Source: Odontesthes bonariensis (taxonomy: Eukaryota > Chordata > Actinopteri > Atheriniformes > Atherinopsidae). From it: a DNA stretch of 64,000 bases. The notes under the pieces are model-generated. The model was not told the origin of the DNA, ran no database searches, and worked only from the letters and a program-made list of their open reading frames with translations. The position numbers and the translations under genes were made by a program. This document shows positions 34,001 to 45,809 of this stretch, piece after piece; the first letter of the stretch is position 1; each line of letters starts with the position of its first letter. The DNA is taken from the NCBI RefSeq assembly GCF_027942865.1, contig NC_134519.1:16997248-17061247 (forward strand), in the 5' to 3' direction.

Positions 34001-37000
34001 AATATGCTTTGTAGGGTTGTTATGGTACTTTCCCAGATGCTGAGCTGCATGCTTATACTGTATCATGTGCTGTTGCACATTGTTATGTTTTCCTTGGTCT
34101 TTGGTTTCCTGGCTTTTGTTCCACAAACTTTTCCCATTTCTGTGCGAAAGACTGAACATCTAGGCAGCCAAGCTAAACTTGACTGTAGTTTTATAAAGCA
34201 GTATCAGTCTCAAATCAACTCCAGGTGAAATCCCACATTACAGCCAACCTGAACTCTGCTGAAGAGCTTTCCTTTCTCGTATGTGAATTTTGCATTACTT
34301 GCTTTTTTGCATATAGTTGAAGTGAAATGTGTAAGCATTAGAAATGGTTACTCATAAAAGATAACATGAATGAAGCTGTCGGGATGTGTTCTCAGCTACA
34401 CAGGACACCACAGTACTGTAGGAGGCTAATTTACAAAAACTTAAAGGGTATTCGGCTGATGATGTTTGAAAAGTGTTGTCTCTTTCTACTGTTGTTTTGT
34501 AGAACCGTTTTGCTTAGCTTTGCTTGTGTTAGTTATATCTCACGTGGATTCTTTGCAATTTATTCCTTTAAATTGTTTTCTAACTAATTGTATTGTAAGG
34601 TCAGATCTGTTATAATATTAGAATTTTTCAGTAGAGGGCAGCACTAAGTTGCTATTAGTAAGATTTCCACCTCTTAAGTTAAAAAATATATTGCATTCTG
34701 ACAGTATTATTATATTCATATTGGGTGCCTGTCTTTGTTTGTGTGAGACAAACATTTCATCAGCTGTGATACTGTACTTTCAACTGCCTCCGATGAACAC
34801 AGGGTCCTGTTTGCTTTTACTTGTTTAATTCATTTTTAGAAATCTCTTCTGAAAATGCATCCTGCTTTTCTGCGGGTTAAAGGCTAATGAGAAAAAAAAC
34901 AGTCCAGATCTGCTGTTTTTGCAAGAGTAAGGGCTACTTTTTGTGATGACTGGCTTGTGTATTCATCAAAAGCCCATCCATACACCTTCCCAAACAGGTT
35001 GTCAGGCCACGAGCCAGCTCACACCACAATAGCACTTTTACGAGCCGGCCCCCCAGAAACCTACAGCATGTCTGTTTTTAGTGGCTTTTACTGCAAATGG
35101 AAACACTTAGCGCTCACAATAAATTACCAACCTGACTGATCCCACACTGCCCAGACCCCCTGCTATTTGCACTACGAATTTATATTTTACATTAGACTCT
35201 CTTCAGATCTGCTATGCTGTAGTAACTTTGGGTCACATGGAATGATAAGAGGACAAGAAAAAACAAATCACGCCAAGGTTGTTGTACCAGCGTGCAGCCT
35301 GCAAGTTTGGTTAAAGCTAAGGATATGTCCCCCTGTCACCTCATTGGGGGCTGACATTGGGGTCATTTCAGGATGAAAATAGACTTTCTTGGTTACTCAT
35401 TTTCTCTGTTAAGTAAATAACCATTAGTGTGGCAGGCCAGTGATCTAAAGGGCAACACTAGCGTTCAGTCTAAACTATTGTTTATGCTATAACTAGATGA
35501 TTAAAAGAGAAAACTAAGAATAGCAGGCCCTGCTGTTTAATACAGCATCCATAACAAAAATAATAATAATGGTACGCCAGCGAACACAGTCCAGTGGGGT
35601 CAAAGTCATACTCTGCCAAAACACACTTAAAAGCACTTGACTTAAATCTCTGTATGAAATGTCATAGTGTGTTAGGAAATAAGAGCCTCATCAAGGACTC
35701 TTGCTAAGAGTACCTGTGAAATAATCCTAATTATCATTCCAGCAAACTTGTGTGTTTGACCACCTAGTGATGTAATTGCAGCTGACCAAACAAATTGTTG
35801 CTGAAATATTGCCCCACTGTTATAGGTACGTTGTGACAGAGTTGTGTGTTCACTGAGGGCCGCCGCAACCATAACAAACACAGCTGAATCTGGGGTTTAC
35901 ATTTCAGCAGGATGACGGCGCACGCAACGTCTGGGTGGAACTTGGGGAAAAAAGGAGCCTGGGCTGGCAGCCTGGCCTGGCTCTCTGCCAGCATGGTAAG
36001 AACAGCCTTGTCAGAGGGACCGGCAAACGTTATTGTTCCAGACGCACCAGTTTGTGAATGCAAAAAAGCGTCAACACATGCTATGCAGGATGTTTGACAA
36101 AGTGGAAAAGAGCAATGCCAGGACAATAGACTGGGTCTGTAATGAGGGTGTGGACCCTCAAGCTCAGACTGAAATCATTTTCTTTTAAGAAGTTCCAAAA
36201 CAAAGCCGCCAGCCTAATACTATGGGCTGTGACTTTTTAAGGCAATGCAACCACAACGGAAAGAATAATTGTAATCATCTTTGGGTAGGGAGAGGGTTTA
36301 TTGTAGAAAAAGGTTGGACTTTTATTGTGATCTTGGTTCAGAAACTTGTCTTCTACAGTTCAACATATACACACGTGTACACATTTGTTTGCATGAGTGT
36401 TTTAACTTCTTTGTTTGTTGAAGCAATTAATAGATTATTTTTCTTAACTCATCAGAATTTCACAGAAGACAAGTTAACCAAAAAACAACAACAAAAAAAA
36501 TAAATCACATGGCATGCCCTTTCTGTCTACTTTTCTCAGTCACTTTAACGCTTTCTCTTTTTGCGGGTTTATTTCCATAACTGTAAGGAATTTTTGGACA
36601 ACACCTATTTTGTGGAAACTCCTTCCGCAATCCCAAACGGTTTGTCCAAGTAACCTCAGGGGAGCAGCCGGCAACTATGTAATTGGAGAAGATTGAGTAC
36701 ACACAGCGAGACCATAGCCTGGTGAGCTATTGAGAAGCTGAAACAAAGATTACCAGATGTTTACTCAGTCCTGCCATATGTGAAGTGGATACAGAGCTTA
36801 TCCACAGAATGTGTGAGTGGCAGAAAGAAGTGGTATGAACCCTTGACCGAGTGTCCATTACAGGTACAGAAAAGCTGTAATGCCGACTGACCATGAAGTC
36901 AGTGCAAAACAATGACGTGTTACGCTGTTTGGTTTTCCTCTAAATGGAAATCTAGTGTTCCTCAGGATATCACTTAGGAATCCCCTTCGACTGATGGAAA

Positions 37001-40000
37001 CCATGGAACCGTCAAAACAGAGCCCTGTAATTCAGCTGCCTGGTTTCAATTAAAGCATTGAATATCAAAGACAATCACTCCCATTTTTAAATGCGATTTT
37101 TATGTGTTCCCAGTTTATTTTGATGGAAAATTTGTGGGTGGAACACTTGCTAATTGGTATGGAAAACTTGCACCTGTGGTCGACCGATGTTTTGAAAGTC
37201 AGAAACATTGAATATTTGCGTTCTTTTCTTCTGAGAAAGAGTCCAACTTTATCCAAAAAACAATTCCAGTCTGGATGTGACGTGTAAGATTGTCTGGAAC
37301 AATATAGTTACACAGTGATTGTGAGTTTTCAAGCTTTGGCTTGCTGCAGTATAATTTGTCATTCATCATAACCATTGAACCAACCTTTTAACCATTCATT
37401 TACCATGACATTCTGGCAATGAAATCCCACCTAAACTAGGGACTTTGAAATCTTTCTCGATGTGAAGGATAACATTTGTGGTATATCACAGGAATAATAG
37501 TTCACGACACATACTTAGAATAAACCATTCCCCTTCAAGACTGAGTACTTACAGATATTATGGCATTGTAACTGCACCATGTCAACATTCTGACACTTTC
37601 AAAAGGATTTTTATGTATTATACCACATAATGTAAACATTTTTTGATTGAAAAGGCATTTAAGATATATCAGAATGGTCCATTGACTGCATTGGGCTAAA
37701 TTTAGTTTAAAAGATAAAGTTTTACACATGTTAAAGCCTAGTCAAAGACATTCATTAGACGTTCGTATGTAGCCTAGATTTCACCAGAATTAACGATTCA
37801 AATAGTAATTTACATACATGAAAATACACCTAAAGTGTTTTTTTCTCAAATGAATTCTTACCCACTTTGCTAGTAGTCTCAACAAGATGGACTCTTACTA
37901 CTGCATGTGTTTGGAGGGATGGGAGGGACATTTCATCTCTACAGTATATGTAGCTGTATTTCCCAAAACTTTCAAAATGACACTTTAACATTGATGTATT
38001 CAACTGACATATTTAGGGTGTTTCAGAAAAATCTTCTTTGCAGCATGTGGAATACAACATTTCATCTAAAAAATTAAATGTGTCGAATTGATATCTTCAT
38101 GTACGCCACATTTTATCCACCAGGAAAATAGGAGTTATCATCTCTATTTCAACACACTATAGTTATCACTAAATGTTTTGACGAATGAAAGGCGGATGGA
38201 AAACGTTCTTAGACGTCCAGACTGCGAATCAATCAAATTTCAAACCAAACTCAATGTTGAAAGCCCAGTTTGTGCTCTCTGTAATTTTAGCATTATTTAC
38301 AGCTTTTAGTTGTGAATCTTACATATTCATAGCTGTTTGTGTGGTTTAAATGAAGTAATAAGGGCCAAACTGCTTGGGCTAAAAGTGATCAGAATTTTGC
38401 TGGGGTTGAAGGCAACTACTAGACACAATGTTGAAATTCTGTGCTCTCTGGAAAGCAGTAAAGTCTGTTTGATTTGCACTCCTGGAGTAATGGCATGCAC
38501 AACTCTCATGATTGCAACTTATTGCCAGTATATCCTATAAAAAAGCAGTTCTGGTGCTCCCGAAAGCCAATATTTCAACTATGTAGCTCTATAGGTTTTT
38601 ACCTTGCTTAGATGACAATTATCATCGACATGATGTGTTTCGGTACCAATCTGTATATTAGGGTTAGGGCTGTTAGGGCACTTCAAGTTGGAAGCAGATG
38701 TTTAATTTCTGTCTTGAAACATATGTGAACTATAACAAGGCTTACCAGCCCTCTGCTAAACTCACGAGGACTGCTGTATCACTCAGCTGATTTGCTGTAG
38801 GCTGCTGGCTCAGTTTTCATCCATGTGATGATTGGCTATATAGTGTTACAAATGTCTGTTTTGCTGCTGTCCAGCGGGTCTTCTTGTGTGCAATGTTTTA
38901 GTGGCCGCTGGTTCCAACTATCATGACATAAAAGAGAAATTTGAAGATGCAAAATGTAAATATATACTTATGCCATTGCATATAAATAGCATATAATTTC
39001 TGGTACATTTTCCATATCATTTGTATGTATTTTAAGCTCTTTTAAAATGACCTGCCAAATGGCTACAGAGGTCAGATGTTTTTTTGTGCTTTCAGAATCA
39101 GTTTTCTTTTTTTATGCAAAGTCATTGATTTAAAGATTCTTGCTTCTGGCAATTATTAGGGTAACAGTACAGGAAAGGGTGTCTTCCCCACAGTACACAA
39201 ACTTTAATGCATAGTAATGACACGTAACAACACTTGGTGTGTTAGTAATACAGTATTTCACGATACTATCCTGTTTATGTTTGCAAGGAGTTACAAAGTT
39301 GTAGCCTGGACAACAAATGTCAGTTATGCACATATGCTGCTGCATTGACAGTTATTAAATGGGACAGACCTCCTCCATGAAACGTGTCCATGTGGTATAC
39401 GTGCATGTAGGCACATATGGACCATATTTTTTCTGATTACTAACCTTAACCAAGTGATGTTACAGCCTAAAGCCAAACAGGAAAGGACCAAGTTTATTGC
39501 AACATCATAACAACCTGTAAAACACCATCCAAGCAGGTGATGGTAGCGTTATATTTGATCTTAAACCATCATAGTTTTCTAATTGTACCAAAGTAATGCT
39601 TTGGTCTAAACCCAACCAGCAAGTAAGAAAAGAGTTTTGTAAAGTGTTGGGGACAATATGTTGTCGATGTCACATTTCACAAAGACCAGTGGCTGAAAGA
39701 GCAGCATTAACTGCTCTATTAAACCAGCCCCCCTGCGCCATTGAATGAACTGCACATGACTTTCTATCTTATGTTGTTAGGGCTATCGTTCTTTGTGCAT
39801 CACATGCTTGTCTGGGCTGGATCTATCACATTCCTTTCCTTCTGGTAAATGAGAGGTAGAATCACCATGTCTATATATATAACAAAACTAGTCACTCTCC
39901 ACCCTCCTCTGTGGTTTTCAGGACTTGCAGGAGATCTATATGTAACATGGTCTTCTGTCATTAGTGGTGAGCTTTGATCTCCAAATTAGAGGGTAGGTCA

Positions 40001-40430
40001 TTAAATATTGCTTGTATTTGAAAACAGGAAGACATGAGAGTAATGAGAGTTTCCCTTTTCATAAAAAAGCTGGCTGACATGTACAGTGAGAAGAAAATGT
40101 ACACAGTCCCTGGAATTACCTGACTCTTAACTGAAAAATGTCTTCAATTAAGTTTAAAAAAAAGTGTGCTTGAGATAATTACACACAAACAATTATAATC
40201 TACACAAGCACTCCTTTGAAACTCCTGCATTTATTCACCTGTCAAATCTCTAATGAAAGCAACAACTTTTCAGACCTTTTTGATCCTAAACAGCTTCAAG
40301 ATCACTTTGATAGTGCACTGAGCTGTAATACAGAGAAAGACTTCTGTTGCATAGTTGAGCACTGAACTGTGTGACATGTTCTTGTAACTTGGGAACATCA
40401 GATATTTCTTCCATAGGAAGAAGCTTGATC
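31021..40430. other. Gene-free DNA downstream of snap47
   Basis: I recognise no gene. The short frames (60-120 codons) have no family signatures and overlap others on the opposite strand. A CTCF-like motif is at 34628-34641. A 20-base string (gatggactcttactactgca) occurs at about 33640 and about 37887, suggesting scattered old repeat copies. AT-rich simple tracts occur near 33925-33945. Confidence 0.5.
34628..34641 (+). promoter_or_regulatory. CTCF-like motif
   Basis: TCAGTAGAGGGCAG matches the CTCF core CCASYAGRKGGCRS at all but the first position, and continues cac as many sites do. It is oriented rightward. Binding is unproven. Confidence 0.45.
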
Positions 40431-40441
40431 ATTTTTGTTCA

Positions 40442-40800
40442 GATGGACATCAGTTTCGCACTGGATGTAATCGGCCATAAAAAGGGAAAAAGGAGCAATG
40501 GTTTTCAGTGTGGACACCGTGGAAGATGTGACTCCAGAGAAGGTCTTGGAAGAGGAAGAAGAAAAGAGACGGATGAGCAAGTTGTAGAACAAGAGACAAT
40601 CTCAGGCTGAATTTAATCATTTGACTTACTAGTTATCATTATTTAGCTTATCAGATACAGCAGATGGTGATAAACATGGAGTTTGTATCAAAATATGTAT
40701 TTTTAATTTGATGTTTTTATTTTTCCCATATACAGTTCCAAAAGTATCACAGTGCTTATGTACCTATATGACTGTACACAAACAATGAATGAAAAATAAA
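40442..40800 (+). other. Possible 3'-terminal exon, gene unknown
   Basis: A + strand frame reads MVFSVDTVEDVTPEK, then an acidic-basic end and MSKL, stopping at TAG 40605-40607. An AATAAA at 40795-40800 follows after about 190 bases. AG acceptor-like sites sit at about 40440 (tttttgttcag) and at the ttttcag just before tgtggacacc. The composition looks like a coding C-terminus plus a short 3'UTR. I could not identify the family or any upstream exon. It could be a chance frame or a retrocopy remnant. Confidence 0.25.
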
Positions 40801-43800
40801 ATGGTGCTTCCAACATATTTGCTGTATTATCTGGGGGGTGCCTCTGTGGAGCAACTTCCTATTTAATTAGATGGTGTTACAGTTATGCTTTCTGACTGGT
40901 AGTATGGATCCATTATATGTGGATGCAGCTTGGGTCACATAAATTGACCACAACCTACTATAGCCTGGCATGACTCTTGCTAAAGCCTGAGGCTCAGACT
41001 AATGCTGAACTAGGATTTTCCAAACCAGTGTCAGAGTTTACCAGCAAGAAAGTTTCTGGTTAAAGTCTGGGCCGGGGCCTTACTTTGTTTCTTTCTGTTT
41101 CTTCTCCATTTAGATCATTATTAGGAAGGATTAAGAGAAAACCTTGGTTTGATGTAAAACGCAGCCTTTCAAAAGCCTCTTCATTCTTCTGAAAAGTGTC
41201 CTTGAGTCACAAGGTAATAAAGATATCTGGGCCTTCTAACTGAGACACATTAAATTTACACATAGAAATGTGAAATGTGCACAGTTTTCTCTGGTAACTA
41301 GGTTGCTCAAGCACATGAAACACTAATTTATCTGTGGTTTGTAGTGATTCACATCTCAGAAGTACATTGTGCCGCTAAGAGCAACATAAAATGCTGTTGC
41401 CTACTTCAACTATCTATGAATTTTAGTTTGCCGAGATCATTCACAGTGAATTTCTTTATGTGGGGTAAGGTCTGGGCTCAGACTTCACCACTCGGAATTC
41501 ATTTGAACTCAGTCTGTAGTACATTTACTTTGATGTTTAGGGTCATGAACCTGCAGTATCACTCATGTTCTACTTAGCCTCAGTTGGTGAACATTATCCT
41601 GATAAATATTGTTCTTCAGTAAAGTGTGTTGTCGTGCCAATATAGGGAAAAAAGGCTTTTGATATTAGCTCAGTCTGTGTCACAGAAAATATAGTGCTGT
41701 GTTTAATACCCTATACTTTCCTTCACTTATTTGCCCAAACCCATTGTAGTAAAGATCCATAAGTTGATTTATAGTGGTGTAACATTTCATCATGTTAGAA
41801 AGTTATAGTTTATTAGTTTGGTGCTCGCACTTTGTTTTCCGCAGAGATATAATGGACTTGTGGGAGAGGACAAGAAGTAAATTTTGTGTTATTAGCTCAG
41901 TTGCAGAGTTATGAGACATTACAGTCTACAGCCCAGTCTACAAAACACCGAAATGTATTGCTAAATGACGGCATGAGAACATCATGCTGAGGTGATACTG
42001 AAATCACCTGAGTGTAGATGTTGCAGCTGTGCGTGGGGAACGAACTGGAGCTGACCGTCCAATGAAAAATGACTTGCTTTGTTGTAGACTTGCACGATAT
42101 TCAAACTGATTTAGATCGCTATAATATTTCTCTTCATGGCTATGGACCCCTATTAACCTCCTTGGATGATTGTTTTAGTTTCATATGCCCACTGTGCAGT
42201 ATTATTATTTTTTTTTCCAGGTGTCATATAAAGATATTTAATCTAAAAAGTCATGTGCTGTGATTTTGTTATGTTTTTTATATGTGCACACCTGTTCTCG
42301 ATACATTCTCCTTCAGGTCTTTGGGGAGGTAATAACCACCATCGATTATGTGAAATCATGAGATACATCCTGCATTTTTACAGTCCACTGAAAAGGTACC
42401 GAGAACCAGAGAAGCAGTAAATGGGCGTTCAACTATTACACCATGTCTGGTTTTATTATTACCTTCATATGTCAGTTCACACATTACTCCCTTAGAACAA
42501 GTGAATACTCGGTATATTTTGTGTTGCCCATTTAAAGTTACTGCTATCCTTCAGCTTCTACTCCTCTAGTACATTTTCATGCTTGGATCCAACCCAGGTT
42601 CTCTATCCTTCTTAGTGATTGAGGAATTCCTTCATTTTTTGTGAGCTCTTAAGCAAGTGCAAAGAGCAGCCCTTCTTCAACTGTTTTGAATGATCAAGTA
42701 TCTTCTCACCCTTTGACTTGAAGCTACATCTGGGAATATTTCTTTGCAGTGACAAAGCCGTAATCTAAGACTTGCAACCGATGACTGGAGATCGTGACCT
42801 CTTGTGATTTGGACTTATACGCTGCTGCTTACACAAGGCCACCACGCTAGAATAGGGGGGGGGTTTCACAGGCCCACCCGCAAGGAGAAAGCAACTATTT
42901 CCTCTCCATAAATCAAAACGGACAAAGTCTGTCTGGGGGCTTTCAATAGACACAGACCGTTTTTAAAAGTACAGTGATGAGAGTATTAAATTGACTATTT
43001 TTGAGCACAAGTGATTTTGCCTTTACAATACACACATCATACATGTGGAATATATTTTTCAAGAATAAGCCCTTTCCACCTCGTCTAAACCTAATTTTGA
43101 CTCTTTTACTCCTGTTATGTTCTTTGCCGAGTCCTCAGCTTTTTCCCTTGTTGACATGATGGTGTAATTCACATCTGCCTTACCGACAAAATATCTTAGA
43201 GTGCACTTGAAAAATCGGAAACACATCTTGGAAGCTGAGCTAAACTGATGTCACCACTGACACAGCAGGCTTCCTAGTCATGTCTGGTCATAAATATTAC
43301 TTCCACTGTGCACGCTTACTGACTTGGTGTGCATCAACTTTGACATATCAAGATTCATTCTCCCATCATAAAAAAACTATCACCAATATTTTCCTTGTAA
43401 TGAGATTCTCTGCAGGGACCTGAGGTTACGAAACACACGTACAGACGAGTCATGACATGACTCACCCCACCAAACAGCTTCGGCAAATTTGTGCCTGATG
43501 TCAATGACACCATGTCTTGGATACTAAAACCATACACATCCCTGAGAAAAATAGCAGTCGGTAATTACACATTTCCTCTGAGATATGGAAATGATTAAAA
43601 TGTGCTTTAAGATGCGCTGGCAGAGATGTGTTGAAGTGATTCTTAAAGCAAAAAAAGAGAAAATTACACACACCACAATGCAAACTTACATCTATCTGCC
43701 AATTACTGCAAATGGCGTGTGAAAAAACAATCCCTCAACTCCCTGTATGATTGGCTAGTTGATGAAAAAATGGCAGTTGATGGCAGCACATATTTTCCAG

Positions 43801-45510
43801 GGTAGGCCTGCAGGAGGATGTCCTGGAACAATTTAGCCAAAGAGCCTGGCTGAGACTCTGCAGAGCTGCATGGATAATTGGTCAAGCAGCAGAGGAATGA
43901 CCTTAAGTTTAAATTCAAGCAGTTAAGAGACCTTGGAGACAGCCTTGATCCCCAGGCTGCCCCTCACATGATTCTACACAAGTTATGTTGCCACTGGAGA
44001 TGTTCACGTAGACATTCTAGCACCGGAGCAACACCAGACTGTTTGTCACACAAGTGCTTCAATAATACCTCTGTGAGTTCAGTGTTTTTGATAGAATGTC
44101 AGGAAGAATGAATTTTCATTTCTCAATCTACAGATCATGTACTAACCTTGCTGGCTTCATTGTTTAGCATTTGAGCAAGGATAGGGAAGATAAATCCATC
44201 AAAAAGGAGGAGAATCCAGTCCTCCCATTGAATAAAGTTCATATGTACAAGGCCTTTAGAAATATACAACAGTCATTTCCATTCAAAGAAAACTGGCTCC
44301 CACTCAGCAAAGACCATGATGAAAGAGACACTCTTACCCTCAGCACCCTTCGTCCAATTCGTTTCGGTCAATATACAGCACGAGTGGTGGCTTTAAGAAG
44401 GGAGCTCCCCATTGATCAGTAGTGGAACAGAATCCAGATCCAGCCAGCTGGGGCTGTTAGCTGGGGAAGCCGTGTTCTTCGCAATGAGGTAATACTTCAG
44501 ACGTCTGCAGCAGGTTCTAATTATGCCAGAACAACTCAGTGTCTGGCTGCGTTTGGAGAGAGGATTAGCCAACAACAGCCATTCTACTCTTCTCTGTATG
44601 CAGGACATAAAGGCCAAGAGAATGCCCTCATTCCACCCAGCTTCATCCCTAACTGAGTAAAATCCTCAATAGAAAAAGTCACCTTTTGCCAAAAAAAGTG
44701 GAGTAGGTAGTCATGAGGTTATGTAAATACCATTCATTTCATTGCATTATGCAAATAACCAGGATTTTCTAAAAAGCTTTAATCTTTGAGTTATGATGTT
44801 TTATATCCTCTCTGTCCTTCTTTACAAAGTAGAAAATAAACATTTTGTTTTTGTGTGAACATTTATTTTGATAAGGCCAAAAAAAAAAGACCTTTTAACC
44901 TTTGGCTGTGCCGCAACACAAGGTGGTGCTACTGTATCTTCCTGCTCTGTTGCTATCAAGCTGCAAACTTTCAAAACAGCCAGAGCACTAATAAGGTGAA
45001 GGCCACGTGTTTAAGGTCACGGCTATTTTTCATTTAGGAACCAATTTAACATTGTCCCATAAAGATGTCCTGTTAATAAGAAGATACTGTTATAGGACAT
45101 AGCTGTATGATTTTATTCTTTAAGATATTGCTTATTTTTCACCCTCTACAAAACTTACTCTTGTAAAGTCTTGGCATGAATATGAGGCTTTTCTCATAAT
45201 TAAATTAACATTTCCTCCCCTGTGACAAAATGACAGACTTTTCAACAACATCCCAGTCTTGAAATAAGAGGGTAAGGAGGGCAAAACTGCACATTGCAGT
45301 GAAACCCTTTATTTGAGAAAACTGTAAACTCTAAGTTGACAGTGATTAACACAAAAACATTGGTTGCCATAGCAGCCGATCAGCACAGTGTGTAGCAGAG
45401 ATGCCCATGTAGGCAGACATACCTGACAATTATGTTTAATATGTTGCAACTGTTTTTTTTTTTTTTTTTGAAGAACTATAATTCACTTTATTGCAGTGTT
45501 TCTAAGCAGT
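40801..45510. other. Gene-free DNA
   Basis: No gene is recognised. An 83-codon + strand frame at 44171-44422 is the most protein-like in composition but matches no family I know. A T17 run lies at 45453-45469. Confidence 0.5.
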
Positions 45511-45809
45511 CAGCCACAACTTTAAGTCCACATTCCTAATATTGTGTTGGTCCCCGCCAAGCTAGCAAAACAGTTCTGACCCGGTAGGGTGTTCTGTGGT
45601 GTTTGGCACTGGTTCCCAAAAAGTGGATCCTCTGGGCCTTGATCAGACTCTGCGAAGTGCATTCAAGAGTACTTGACTGAACTGAGCTTGTCCCAAAGTT
45701 TCAAAGTACTTTATTGTGGCATTAATTATTGTAACATTATTGACTATTAAACATTACTGATTATTAGTGTTAATCAGTTCATTTGTTAGTTGTTTTAATG
45801 TTGTGGCTT
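45511..45809. mobile_element. Remnant DNA transposon with CAGCCACAAC ends
   Basis: The left end cagccacaactttaagtcc and the right end (- strand aagccacaacattaaaac) form inverted repeats. Just inside the left end, cctaatattgtgttggtccc and aaaacagttctgacccg match a widespread fish repeat whose full-length form, as I remember it, carries a Tc1-like transposase. Only about 300 bp remain here, so the centre is deleted. Confidence 0.7.

Noticed and set aside
35764..36126. 120-codon - strand frame
   Set aside because: No family signature, no start context, and a + strand frame overlaps it; likely chance.
38658..38680. Telomere-like ttagggttaggg
   Set aside because: Only two units; chance occurrence, not an interstitial telomeric array.
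44171..44422. 83-codon + strand frame with charged composition
   Set aside because: Protein-like but unmatched to any family I know; no convincing acceptor, donor or poly(A) signal.
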